Part shown: positions 20,212 through 28,881 of the stretch, in pieces
Position numbering within the stretch: the first letter of the stretch is position 1
How the letters are laid out: each line of letters starts with the position of its first letter
Assembly: GCA_027485675.1 (NCBI GenBank)
Contig: JAIXQP010000007.1
Coordinates: 186,001 to 250,000, forward strand
Direction: 5' to 3'
Length of the DNA stretch: 64,000 bases
DNA from: Terriglobales bacterium
GTDB taxonomy: Bacteria > Acidobacteriota > Terriglobia > Bryobacterales > Bryobacteraceae
Translations under genes and position numbers: made by a program
The notes under the pieces: generated by a model
The model's input: only the letters and a program-made list of their open reading frames with translations
Told to the model about the DNA's origin: nothing
Database searches by the model: none

Positions 20212-21381
20212 CTATCCTACAAGCGCCCGGGCCGTCTGGCGGCTCGCGCGATCAATCTCCAGTACCTCTTCGACGGAGCGGGGCGTCCGGTTGGGTACTC
20301 TCTCTAATGTCTCGGCCACAATTCGTGCGATCCCCGGAAAGGAGATGCGGCCGGCCAGGAACGCTTCGACGGCGATTTCGTCAGCGGCGTTCAGAGTGCA
20401 AGTGGCCGAACCGCCCGCCGCCTGCGCCTCGTAGGCGAGCCGGAGGAGGGGGAACCGGTCGAGGTCGGGAGGCGAAAACTCCCAGGTGCGGGCTTTCGTC
20501 CAGTCCATGCGGGGCACCGGGGCGGACTCGCGGACCGGGTAGGTGAGGGCGTACTGGATCGGCATCCGCATGTCGGTCGCCGAGACCTGGGCGATCACGG
20601 AACCGTCGTTGTACTCGACCATGGCGTGGATGGAGGACTGGGGATGGACGACGACTTCGACGTCGGCGGGGGCAAAATCGAAAAGCCAACAGGCTTCAAT
20701 GACCTCGAAGCCTTTGTTCATCATCGTTGCCGAATCGATCGTGATCCGTTGACCCATATTCCAGGTTGGATGATTCAAGGCCTGGGCGACGGTAACATTT
20801 TCGAGCTCTTCTTTCGAGGTGTTGCGGAATGGGCCGCCCGAAGCGGTGAGGATCAGCTTGGTGACCTCGTCGCGGCGGCCCGCCCGCAGGCATTGATGGG
20901 CGCCGTTGTGTTCGCTGTCGACGGGAATCATCTCGGTGCCGGCTTCGCGGCAGGCGTCCATCACCAATTGGCCGCTGGCGACGAGGACCTCTTTATTGGC
21001 CAGGCCGATGACCTTTCGCTTGCGGACGGCTTCATAGGTCGCCTCGAGGCCCGCGACGCCGACGATCGCGGACATCACAATCGCCACTTCGGGAGCGGTA
21101 GCCGCGGCCAGGCGGCCGGCGGCGCCGGAGGCCAACTCGGGCGCCGGGATATTGGCGTCAGCGAGTTTCCGGACGAGTTGATCGCAGAGTTCCGGGGTGG
21201 CGACAACGGCAACGGCTGGGGAAAACTCTCGAATCTGTTCGACCAGAACATCGAGGTTGCTCCCGGCTACAAGGGCATAGACGGAAAACTCATCGCGGCG
21301 GCGTCGTACGACGTCCAGGGTGCTGGTACCGATGGAACCAGTCGATCCAAGTAAGGTCAGGGTCTTCATCCAATCAGACAA
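20212..21381 (-). CDS. dxr: 1-deoxy-D-xylulose 5-phosphate reductoisomerase
   Basis: 389 residues. Makes 2-C-methyl-D-erythritol 4-phosphate in the MEP isoprenoid pathway. NADPH-binding GSTGSIGTSTLDVV is at residues 12-25. The metal and substrate region IPVDSEHNGAHQCL is near residue 155, with LTASGGPFRN, TIDSATMMNKGFEVIEA and HPQSSIHAMV following, all family hallmarks. Two starts are possible, at 21381 (MSDWMKTL) and 21369 (MKTL); neither has a strong ribosome site. A promoter is predicted about 150 bp upstream. Confidence 0.95.
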   Translation of the reverse strand: MSDWMKTLTLLGSTGSIGTSTLDVVRRRRDEFSVYALVAGSNLDVLVEQIREFSPAVAVVATPELCDQLVRKLADANIPAPELASGAAGRLAAATAPEVAIVMSAIVGVAGLEATYEAVRKRKVIGLANKEVLVASGQLVMDACREAGTEMIPVDSEHNGAHQCLRAGRRDEVTKLILTASGGPFRNTSKEELENVTVAQALNHPTWNMGQRITIDSATMMNKGFEVIEACWLFDFAPADVEVVVHPQSSIHAMVEYNDGSVIAQVSATDMRMPIQYALTYPVRESAPVPRMDWTKARTWEFSPPDLDRFPLLRLAYEAQAAGGSATCTLNAADEIAVEAFLAGRISFPGIARIVAETLERVPNRTPRSVEEVLEIDRASRQTARALVG

Positions 21382-21529
21382 ACCTATGGTATCACTCGGT
21401 TTGAGGATCTTTAGAGGAAGGAAGCACCCGGAGACTAGGAACCCCGAAGGGCGACGGGAGGGATGCTTCAGGGGTCTATATTGAGGTTAGTCTCGCTTTG
21501 GTGGGAGTTGCCCCCCCGTCTTACTTTCA

Positions 21530-21558
21530 ATATTAGAATATGATTTTTGGAATCGCAA
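21530..21558 (-). promoter_or_regulatory. Predicted promoter for dxr-rseP
   Basis: Minus strand: -35 TTGCGA (21558-21553), a 17-bp spacer, and -10 TAATAT (21535-21530), each 4/6 to consensus, in a locally AT-rich stretch. This implies a leader of roughly 150 nt before dxr. The leader contains a run of seven G and a few short GC-rich inverted segments; I recognise no riboswitch in it. Confidence 0.35.
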
Positions 21559-21571
21559 GACTTTTTTTGTG

Positions 21572-21605
21572 AAAAATTGAAGACGACGGACTATGCCGTC
21601 GTCTT
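21572..21605 (-). terminator. Intrinsic terminator overlapping the 3' end of the hydroxyacid dehydrogenase gene
   Basis: A perfect 10-bp inverted repeat (AAGACGACGG, loop of 6, CCGTCGTCTT; 21580-21605) is followed on the minus strand by CAATTTTT (five T at 21576-21572). The TAG stop codon of the gene (21593-21591) is inside the loop, so the last Thr-Thr-Ala codons form part of the stem. Confidence 0.8.
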
Positions 21606-22496
21606 GCTTTTCACTTCGACGCCCGCGATTCCTTCTAAGACCTTGATAGTGCTGCAGATATCCTCGTCACCCGAGCCTTGGGAGATGGCGGCCTGGAACA
21701 TTTGGTGGGTGAGAGCGGTCAGCGGGAGGGGTACACCGATGTCTTTTGCCGAGTCCAGCATCAGGCCGATGTCCTTGTGCATCCACTTTACGGAAAAGTT
21801 GGTCGAGAAGTCGCGGCGGAAAACGTAGGGAGCCTTAAAGGAAATCAATCCGCTACGGGCGGCGGAGTTGCTGAGGATGTCGACCATGAGGTCGGGATCG
21901 ACGCCGGCCTTGGTGGCGAGCACCATGCCTTCGTTGAAAGCTTGGAGGAGATTGGACAGGATCAGGTTCTGCGTGAGCTTTGCGTTCATGCCCAAACCAG
22001 GGCCACCGCAGTAATACAACTGCTTGCCCATGGGTTCGAAGTACGGTTTCACCGCTTCGAATACGCCCTGATCGCCTCCAATCATAAAGGTGAGGGTGCC
22101 GCCCTCGGCGCCGGGCTTTGATCCGGTGCAAGGTGCATCAAGGAACTCGACTCCCTTTGCCTTGCAGCGTTCGGAAGCGGAGCGGCTGTAGGCCGGCGCC
22201 ACGGTGGAGGCGTCGACGATGACCGTTCCGGGCTTCGCTCCCTCTAGAAGTCCGCCCGGTCCGAAGACCACCGTTTCCGACATCGCCGTATCGCCGACGA
22301 TGAGGAAGATGCAATCCGCATTCTCGGCAACCTCCCGAGGGGTCGCACAGGCACGGGCATTGGCCCGGCCAGCGGCCAGTTCCGTGGCCTTGCTGGCCGA
22401 ATACGACCAGAGAGCCACGTCGTGGCCCGCGTCAAGAAGATGCCGGGCCATGGGGTAGCCCATGATGCCCAATCCAAGAAAGCCGAGTTTCGCCAT
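21591..22496 (-). CDS. NAD(P)-dependent beta-hydroxyacid dehydrogenase (3-hydroxyisobutyrate dehydrogenase/GarR family)
   Basis: 301 residues. N-terminal Rossmann motif GFLGLGIMGYPMARHLLDAG; substrate motif FLDAPCTGSKPGAEGGTLTF (about 118-137). The catalytic Lys is expected in GMNAKLTQNLILS (about residue 175), and a cofactor-domain helix (KWMHKDIGLML) is near the C-terminus. Members reduce or oxidise tartronate semialdehyde, 3-hydroxyisobutyrate or related short acids; the exact substrate is not visible. It appears to be a single-gene unit with its own terminator. A small gene ends 18 bp upstream of its start. Confidence 0.9.
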   Translation of the reverse strand: MAKLGFLGLGIMGYPMARHLLDAGHDVALWSYSASKATELAAGRANARACATPREVAENADCIFLIVGDTAMSETVVFGPGGLLEGAKPGTVIVDASTVAPAYSRSASERCKAKGVEFLDAPCTGSKPGAEGGTLTFMIGGDQGVFEAVKPYFEPMGKQLYYCGGPGLGMNAKLTQNLILSNLLQAFNEGMVLATKAGVDPDLMVDILSNSAARSGLISFKAPYVFRRDFSTNFSVKWMHKDIGLMLDSAKDIGVPLPLTALTHQMFQAAISQGSGDEDICSTIKVLEGIAGVEVKSKTTA

Positions 22497-22514
22497 AACC
22501 CGGCCATTGTATCG

Positions 22515-22712
22515 CTATCGCAGGTTGCCGAGGAGGCGCAGGACGACGAGATCGGAAGGCTGATACGTCGTCGAGGGGATCATGTGCTGCTCTTCCTCAG
22601 TGTGCGCGATATGGGTTCTCACGAGCGATCGGAATTGATCGATCGAAACTCCCAACGCTTCGGCCGCTTCGGACTCAGAATAGTAAGATTTCGACGCTCG
22701 GGTGGCTAGCAT
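22515..22712 (-). CDS. Small helix-turn-helix-like protein
   Basis: 65 residues. YYSESEAAEALGVSIDQFRSLV followed by YQPSDLVVLRLLGNLR resembles the first helices and wing of MerR/excisionase-type DNA-binding folds, although the basic character is weak. An AAGGA-type ribosome site precedes the ATG. It is 18 bp upstream of the hydroxyacid dehydrogenase and on the same strand, so the two may be co-transcribed. I do not recognise the family; it could be a minimal transcription regulator. Confidence 0.6.
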   Translation of the reverse strand: MLATRASKSYYSESEAAEALGVSIDQFRSLVRTHIAHTEEEQHMIPSTTYQPSDLVVLRLLGNLR

Positions 22713-22811
22713 TGATTTGGTTCCTTGCCGCTGATCTATCTCTCATTCTAGAGACGAGGCGGCCAGTACCCAATCAGCAAGAGTCCCTAGATGCCGGGCG
22801 ATTTTTCCTGA

Positions 22812-25800
22812 CTAGTTGCACGCGCGCGCGGTCCTTTCCACCGAGGATCCGAGCCGGTTCCGTAAGGTCACACGGAGGGATTCGACGCGAACTGCGTTCG
22901 TCGACGGGGGCAACGGGATGGGGACCTCAATCTGGAACGCCCCACCGGTCCGGATACTGAGTTCATTGGCAAAGTAGTCGGAGGCATAGGTTGCCACGTT
23001 CAGATCCTCGACCGCAACACCGTTTAAGGACGCCGAGATCTGGGTCAGGTCGCGCGTGGAGCTAAATCCAGTCAGGCGCAGCGCCAGGCTGCTGCCCGAG
23101 ATGGCATAGCAGGCATCCGTCAACACCGGCGCCGTCCGCAAAACGGTAACCCGAGCCGCACCCGGCAGGGCCTGCTGGGCCTGTCCGGCGATTTCCATAC
23201 GGCTGACGTTTACCGACAGATATCCGGCGACGGTACCGGGACTGGCTACCGTGGCGGCGAACCGTCGCTCGCCCGCCGGAATGCTGAAATTCAGCTGCCG
23301 GCGGCCGTTGGCGGCGAACACGACGGCGGGATCCGGCTGGTTCGCGCGATCCTCGCCGCTGCCGGTATCGGGCTGCATGTCCAGCGACAACGTCCCGCTG
23401 ATGGGCATCGGATAGGGACGGTCCAGTTGCAAGACAACCGGGATGGCGCCGCCGGCCGGCTGAGCCGTGGGCGGGGCGCCGGTGAAGCGGAGACCGCTAG
23501 GTACAGGAACCTGAGCACTCAGCGCACAGGTCCGCCGGACCCCGGCCCGGCGGGCGTCTTCTAGAACGATAGTCACCTGGCTGTTTCGCGGCTCCCGGGG
23601 AATCCCGGACAACCAACCGTCCGTACCCAGCGCCAGACCGGGCGGCAACGGGCTCTCGGTGTGGAACCGGTACGGCGGCACCCCGCCATCGGGGAGAGCG
23701 TGAGCCCGATAGAACGAACCCACGGTCGCGTTCGGCAGCGGGCAATCTCCCACAATGCGCAGGGGCTTTGGCGTGACGAAGTGGTCGCACTGCTGCGTCG
23801 CCACTAACCCGTTGCCATCCCGCACCGCAACCACGAAACGGGAATCACCCGGCGTGGTGGGAACTCCACCCAGACGGCCTTCCGAAGTGATGGTTAAGCC
23901 CGCCGGAACCGCGCCACTAAACGTCCAGACGTAAGGCGCAACGCCGCCCACCGCAGTCAAAAAGGTTTCGTAGGACTGCCCCAGGTTCGCCGGAGGCAGC
24001 GGACAGGAGGAGATGCTGAGCGGCGCGCGGGTTACCCCCATGGCACACGGCTTACCGGCACTCAGCCCGTCGCGGTCCCGGACGACCAGTTGAAACTGAT
24101 AGGCGCCAGCGGCATTCGCGGCTCCCTGCAGCTCGCCGTCCGGACTCAGAACCAAACCGGGGGGCAACGTACCCACTGAGCTCCAAAGATAGGGGGCGGC
24201 GCCACCCGACGCTTGCAAGGCGATGCGAACCGGCTGCCCGGTTTCAACCGGCGCTAACGGGCAGGCCGTCTCCAGATTCAGCCCCGGCGCGCCAATCGTC
24301 AGATTGCAGTTCAGCCGGTGGGAACGTCCCGCGGCGTCACTGACTTCCAATGCATAGACAAACCGGCCAGCAGCCGTGGGAATTCCCGTCAATCGACCCT
24401 GTTCCGTAAGCCGGACACCCGGCGGCAAGGCACCGAAAGCGCTCCACCGGTAAGGCATGAGCCCACCGCCAGCCTGCACCAGTTCATCGTAGCCAACACT
24501 TTGCGTTCCGGTTTCGGCCGGGCAGGCGGCGATCGTGAACTGCGTCAGGCGCGGACGGACCGTCAATGTACAGCTCCGGGAAGCCGGCTCGACGGAGGAT
24601 CGCGCACTGCCCGCTACACGGACCAGGAAGTTATAAGACCCCGCAGCCGTGGGCGTGCCCGACAGCACCCCATCCTCACTCAACTGCAGCCCGGAGACCG
24701 GGCTCGCCCCGTTCTCCCCCCAGGACCAGAGATACGGGCCCGGCGCCCCGGCGGCGCGAAATACCTGCCGGTAACCAGCCCCTTCCGTGGCCTCCGGCAA
24801 AGGACACGTTCCGCTTAGAATCTGCAAGGTGGCCGGCAGAACTTCGAGTGTAAGCCGCTGGGCTACCGATTCCTCGACCCCATCCACTCTTGTGGTCACG
24901 CTGACCGTGAACTGGTAGGTGCCGAGCGCCGTCGGAACGCCACTCAGGACACCAGCAGGCGAAAGAGAAAGGCCGGGCAGGGTTTGTCCCGGATCAGGGA
25001 GCAGGGTCCACTGGTAGCCGGAGCCGCCCTCGGCGGTCAGGGTCATAGAATAAGGGGAGCCGAGCCGAGCCGCCGGAAGCAAATTGCTCGAGCTGATTTG
25101 CAGCCCGGGGCTCAACTGACCATCGCGCGCGCGAAAGAAATAACGACCATTTACCGAGGAGTTCAGCCGGCGGCGCACGAGCGCCCGCGGCCCCCCATCG
25201 AGAAAGGCCCCGGTAATCAGCGAGCCGGGCAATTGAAAACTGGTCCCGGGTTGCCCCGAGCCGTTGGACCAACCGACGGCGGCAGGCACTCCGCCAAAGC
25301 CGCCCGAGCCTCCCGAGGCATCGCCGGTTTCCCAAGCAATACGGCCGTAGTTGAATTCCACATCGAAGTTTCCGGAGCCCGTATCCGAACGGTCAATTAG
25401 AATGACCTGAAAGCTGTTCAATTTCTCATCATGGCTCGAGAAGTAACCCACATCGATGTAGTTGGCGCCAAAGGCGCGGCGACCGTTCACGGTATCCTCG
25501 CCAAAAGTCACCAGCCGCGACCGTTCGCCGCGCGTGTCGACGTCAGCAAAGAACGGCGCGATAATCTCGGTCTGCGTGTTTTCGAGGCCAAACGGTGTGA
25601 AGGTCGATAGCGCGCGATCGAAGGTGATGTTCCCGTTGTTATTGACCCAGCAGCCCGCCCGCAGACGGCCGAAAAAATTGATCGGGAACGGCAGCGCCAC
25701 GAAGGGCCCGGAGCCATCATCGTTGCGCGGCACGCTTTGCGTTTTGAAGCCCGGCAGATCCCGGATGGCCTCACCGGTGGCAGCGTGGGGAAACAGCAGG

Positions 25801-25985
25801 CTGCCCGCCAAGGCTAACAGCAGGGGCAGTACGACGCCAGGGGTGCTCCTCCGCACGCGGGCCTCTTCGGCCCGCTCCCTGACGGCTTGCGCTTGTATTG
25901 ATTCGACGGCTCGCGCCAAAGCGAGCAGACTAGGCGTAAACTCGGCCTCGCTGTGCGAGGTCTCTTCCCGGCGATTCCCCAACAT
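22812..25985 (-). CDS. Secreted nidogen-like/Ig-repeat surface protein (putative adhesin)
   Basis: 1057 residues. A 45-residue charged leader precedes a hydrophobic export segment (about 49-70, VVLPLLLALAGSLLFPHAA). A NIDO-type domain follows (about 80-255: PFPINFFGRLRAGCWVNNNG, IIAPFFADVDTRG, FQVILIDRSD). Then come six Ig-like putative repeats of about 85 residues (about 290-800). Each runs from a CPLP-like start through PYxWS and LPPGLxLSPDGxLSGxPTxAG to a second Cys, so each probably holds a disulphide. The last 250 residues are beta-rich and unique. The ATG at 25985 has GGAGG 7 nt upstream and overlaps the previous stop (TAATG). Confidence 0.85.
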   Translation of the reverse strand: MLGNRREETSHSEAEFTPSLLALARAVESIQAQAVRERAEEARVRRSTPGVVLPLLLALAGSLLFPHAATGEAIRDLPGFKTQSVPRNDDGSGPFVALPFPINFFGRLRAGCWVNNNGNITFDRALSTFTPFGLENTQTEIIAPFFADVDTRGERSRLVTFGEDTVNGRRAFGANYIDVGYFSSHDEKLNSFQVILIDRSDTGSGNFDVEFNYGRIAWETGDASGGSGGFGGVPAAVGWSNGSGQPGTSFQLPGSLITGAFLDGGPRALVRRRLNSSVNGRYFFRARDGQLSPGLQISSSNLLPAARLGSPYSMTLTAEGGSGYQWTLLPDPGQTLPGLSLSPAGVLSGVPTALGTYQFTVSVTTRVDGVEESVAQRLTLEVLPATLQILSGTCPLPEATEGAGYRQVFRAAGAPGPYLWSWGENGASPVSGLQLSEDGVLSGTPTAAGSYNFLVRVAGSARSSVEPASRSCTLTVRPRLTQFTIAACPAETGTQSVGYDELVQAGGGLMPYRWSAFGALPPGVRLTEQGRLTGIPTAAGRFVYALEVSDAAGRSHRLNCNLTIGAPGLNLETACPLAPVETGQPVRIALQASGGAAPYLWSSVGTLPPGLVLSPDGELQGAANAAGAYQFQLVVRDRDGLSAGKPCAMGVTRAPLSISSCPLPPANLGQSYETFLTAVGGVAPYVWTFSGAVPAGLTITSEGRLGGVPTTPGDSRFVVAVRDGNGLVATQQCDHFVTPKPLRIVGDCPLPNATVGSFYRAHALPDGGVPPYRFHTESPLPPGLALGTDGWLSGIPREPRNSQVTIVLEDARRAGVRRTCALSAQVPVPSGLRFTGAPPTAQPAGGAIPVVLQLDRPYPMPISGTLSLDMQPDTGSGEDRANQPDPAVVFAANGRRQLNFSIPAGERRFAATVASPGTVAGYLSVNVSRMEIAGQAQQALPGAARVTVLRTAPVLTDACYAISGSSLALRLTGFSSTRDLTQISASLNGVAVEDLNVATYASDYFANELSIRTGGAFQIEVPIPLPPSTNAVRVESLRVTLRNRLGSSVERTARACN

Positions 25986-26893
25986 TATTGAACCTCCGAA
26001 ACTGAAGCGGGCAGAATCGTGAAGGCAGCCTCGCCTCGCCCGAAATCAAGATAATGCGACATTCGTTTAAGAGACTCGTGCAGGCGGACCATACCGGAAC
26101 CGGCCGGCCAGGCGCCAGCAGGTTGGCACTCACAGTGGGCGGCCGAGACGAGACCACCCAGCGCATCCCATCGGCGAATTTCGCCGGAGCGATGTACGGT
26201 AACCAGCAAATCACCCATCCACACGAGCCCGGCCGCCTCGGCGGGAGTCTCTACCTGGGTGGATGAGGCGGTACGAACGTCCATGAGAACCAACGCCCCC
26301 GCATCATTGACGGCCGCTAACCGGGCGCCGTCAGCTGAAAAGGCACCCCCGAGGCCCGCACCCTCCATAACCAAAACCAGACCTTCACTCTCCGTCCAAA
26401 GGACCGCGCGATTTTCCTGGCGCAGCAGCGCCTCAACGCCACTATCCGACAAACTCAAGGCCCGGAGACCAGCCGTCGAGCGGATTTCTCTCATCTGCTT
26501 CCCGGTTTCCGCGCTGTAGATCCCACAGACTTCGGCGGACTCTCCGCAGGCTAACCACGCGGTTCCCCGCGAGTTCCAAACCGGGGCCACCCAGTCCTGC
26601 TCGCCGAGGTCCACGGTACGGCTTACAGACAAATCCTCATTCCATTCGAGCAGTTGCCAACCCTCGGCCGAACGGACGATCGCTCGTGACGCGGCAGGCC
26701 ATGCAGCCTCAACCGGGCGATCCCAAACCCGTTGTCCCACGTTCAGACGGCCGGCCACTCCCTCAATCGCCACCAAATGGCCCGTCACCGGATCCACCGC
26801 AACTGCCACAGCGGGCGGCGGAAGGACGCGAGGGGTACCTGCCCAACAGGCGAGACCCCAGGTGAGCAAAACTCCGGCAGAGAGATGGCGCAT
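25985..26893 (-). CDS. Exported WD40/beta-propeller-like protein
   Basis: 302 residues from the ATG at 26893, chosen because GGAGG lies 8 nt upstream and a signal peptide follows at once (MRHLSAGVLLTWGLACWAG). The body has propeller-like repeats: VAVAVDPVTGHLVAIEG, WVAPVWNSRGTAWLACG, GAFSADGARLAAVNDAGALVLMD, LLVTVHRSGEIRRWD. No catalytic motif is seen. It is translationally coupled to the nidogen/Ig protein, so the two are probably displayed or secreted together. Its role is unknown. Confidence 0.75.
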   Translation of the reverse strand: MRHLSAGVLLTWGLACWAGTPRVLPPPAVAVAVDPVTGHLVAIEGVAGRLNVGQRVWDRPVEAAWPAASRAIVRSAEGWQLLEWNEDLSVSRTVDLGEQDWVAPVWNSRGTAWLACGESAEVCGIYSAETGKQMREIRSTAGLRALSLSDSGVEALLRQENRAVLWTESEGLVLVMEGAGLGGAFSADGARLAAVNDAGALVLMDVRTASSTQVETPAEAAGLVWMGDLLVTVHRSGEIRRWDALGGLVSAAHCECQPAGAWPAGSGMVRLHESLKRMSHYLDFGRGEAAFTILPASVSEVQ

Positions 26894-27083
26894 GGTTAAT
26901 CCTCCGGGGACACTTGCCCCTAAAGAGGAATCGACCAACCGGGCTGGAAACTTTACCCCGATCCTGAGCCCGTCACCCCAGTGTTAAATTAAAAGAGGCG
27001 TAACCTCCACCGGGCTTCGTTCGCCCTCTCCCTTGAGGCAGTCCGTCGCTTCCCATCCTCTATTCAGCCTTGGTCAATTCTTT

Positions 27084-28415
27084 ATGTCGGCGATTCTTAA
27101 CCCTACTCCGCAACCGACCCCGCCTAACCAACCGGCACGGCTAGCCCCGGCGGTCCCTCCCGAGGCGCCCCGTGGGGGCAAATGGAAGCCGTTTTTGATT
27201 CTGGCCCTGGTCGCTGGCGCCGCTTGGGCGGGCTACGAGTTTGGCTACAAACCGCTCGAGGCGCAGAAGGCCCAATCCGTGGCCGTCGTCATCCCCACCA
27301 CGCAAGTCAAGCGGGGGACCTTAGAGAAGCGGACCCGCATCTCCGGCACCACGGCCGCGAAGAATTTTTCGACCGTCACGGCTCCCATGATCCGCGGACC
27401 AGAGGGCAACCGGCCGATGGTTCTGCTGTCGATGGTGAGTTCCGGTGCGATCGTAAAGCGCGGTGACGTGATTGCCCGCATCGATGGCCAGAGCCTGCAG
27501 GATCACATCGACGACGTGAAGGACACCGTCGAAGCCGCTCTAGCCGACGTCCGGAAGCGAAAGGCCGAACTGGAAATTGACTGGAAGAATCTGGAGCAGA
27601 CGGTCCTCGTCGCCAAGGCAGACCTCGACAAGGCGCGCCTGGAAGCTTCAGCCGCCGAAGTGCGCACCGAAGTCGAACGCCAACTCCTGCAACTCTCCTA
27701 CGAAGAGGCGCAGGCTCGTTACAAGCAGCTCCAATCCGATTTCGAGAATACGAAAAAGCTGCAGGCCGCTGACCTTGCGATCCTCAACTTCACCTTGGAA
27801 CGCCATAAGCGCCATCTCGGACGTCACGATGCTGACGTAAAGCGCTTTGTGATCATTGCTCCGATGGACGGTCTGGCCGTTCTGCAGTCGGTCTGGGGCG
27901 GCAGTTCGATGCGTACCATCGAACAGGGTGACCAGGTAACTCCCGGCCAACCGTTCATGAAGGTTGTGAATCCGGCCAGCATGATGCTCGATGCCAAGAT
28001 CAATCAGGCGGAGAGTGATGATTTCCGTATAGGCCAGCCGGCCGAGATCCGCCTCGACGCCTTCCCGGGGATGGTCATGAAGGCGAAGGTCTTCAGCATT
28101 GGCGCTATCGCGACGAGCACGTCGCGGCAAAGTCCGTTTATCCGCAGCATTCCGCTGAAGCTTGCCATCGACGGTTCCGATCCCCGGCTGATCCCGGACC
28201 TATCCGGCTCGGCTGATGTGGTTCTCGATAAAGTGGAAAACACTTTGATCGTTCCGAAGCAAGCTGTGTACGCGCAGGATGGCAAGACCTTTGTCGATGT
28301 GAAATCGGAAAAGGGATTCACCGCGCGGGAAGTGCAGGTTGGCATGAGCAACGACACTCACGCCTCGATTTTGGGCGGGCTTAAGGAAGCGGAAGAGATC
28401 CGGCTGAGCCGCTAA
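27084..28415 (+). CDS. HlyD/RND-type periplasmic adaptor (membrane fusion protein)
   Basis: About 443 residues from the ATG at 27084 (MSAILNPT); an upstream in-frame TTG at 27033 is less likely. A proline-rich cytoplasmic head precedes one membrane helix (KPFLILALVAGAAWAGYEFG, about 35-54). A lipoyl/barrel-sandwich half follows (VKRGTLEKRTRISGT), then a long coiled-coil hairpin (about 130-240, KRKAELEIDWKNLEQTV), the second lipoyl half (APMDGLAVLQSVWGG) and a beta-barrel domain (LDAKINQAESDDFRIGQ). Adaptors link an inner-membrane pump to an outer-membrane channel, but no ABC, RND or TolC gene is adjacent. Confidence 0.9.
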   Translation: MSAILNPTPQPTPPNQPARLAPAVPPEAPRGGKWKPFLILALVAGAAWAGYEFGYKPLEAQKAQSVAVVIPTTQVKRGTLEKRTRISGTTAAKNFSTVTAPMIRGPEGNRPMVLLSMVSSGAIVKRGDVIARIDGQSLQDHIDDVKDTVEAALADVRKRKAELEIDWKNLEQTVLVAKADLDKARLEASAAEVRTEVERQLLQLSYEEAQARYKQLQSDFENTKKLQAADLAILNFTLERHKRHLGRHDADVKRFVIIAPMDGLAVLQSVWGGSSMRTIEQGDQVTPGQPFMKVVNPASMMLDAKINQAESDDFRIGQPAEIRLDAFPGMVMKAKVFSIGAIATSTSRQSPFIRSIPLKLAIDGSDPRLIPDLSGSADVVLDKVENTLIVPKQAVYAQDGKTFVDVKSEKGFTAREVQVGMSNDTHASILGGLKEAEEIRLSR

Positions 28416-28437
28416 GCGCTCTTCGTCGAAGGGTTGA

Positions 28438-28461
28438 TTCCGAGCGGCTATTCGCTCGGAA
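28438..28461. terminator. Shared hairpin between convergent genes
   Basis: A perfect 9-bp inverted repeat (TTCCGAGCG, loop GCTATT, CGCTCGGAA) lies between the adaptor gene stop (28415) and the convergent zinc-finger gene. The TAG stop of the minus-strand gene (28450-28448) is in the loop. There is no strong T-run on either side, so it may be a weak bidirectional terminator or an mRNA 3'-end stabiliser. Confidence 0.5.
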
Positions 28462-28834
28462 CCAACTCTTGCGGCCGTTCGTCGAGGTTTTCCTGCTGCT
28501 TTTCCACCTCGATGCGTTCCTGACACTTGACGCAGTAGTTGGCCCACGGAATCACGTTGAGCCGCGCGAGGGAAATGGGCTCGTCGCAATCCGCACAGAT
28601 GCCGTAGCTTTCGTCCTCGATCCGGACCAGGGCTGCCCGCACTTCGCGAAGATCGAGAGCCGTCTGGTGCAGCAAACCACTCTGGAATTCGCGATCCACC
28701 AACTGCAGTCGCGCGTCAAACTCGTCCGGAGACACCTGGACTTCCAAATCGTCACGACGAGCGAGACGGTTTTGGAGCTCCGTCTGCTTGGCGAGCAGCA
28801 TCTCGTGGAACTTTTTTCTGTCGGATTGATTCAT
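28448..28834 (-). CDS. DksA/TraR-type C4 zinc finger protein
   Basis: 128 residues. An N-terminal coiled-coil hairpin (residues 5-75) carries an acidic tip (SPDEFDARLQ) resembling the DxxDxA tip of DksA. A C4 zinc finger follows: GICADCDEPISLARL and NYCVKCQERI (about 85-110). Members bind RNA polymerase through the secondary channel and tune initiation, often with ppGpp. This short member, with a charged tail (ENLDERPQELVPSE), could be a regulator of that kind. It converges with the adaptor gene and shares its terminator hairpin. Confidence 0.88.
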   Translation of the reverse strand: MNQSDRKKFHEMLLAKQTELQNRLARRDDLEVQVSPDEFDARLQLVDREFQSGLLHQTALDLREVRAALVRIEDESYGICADCDEPISLARLNVIPWANYCVKCQERIEVEKQQENLDERPQELVPSE

Positions 28835-28881
28835 TTAAAAAGGTACACCCCCATTATAGGGCGAAACGGAACCGACCCCGG

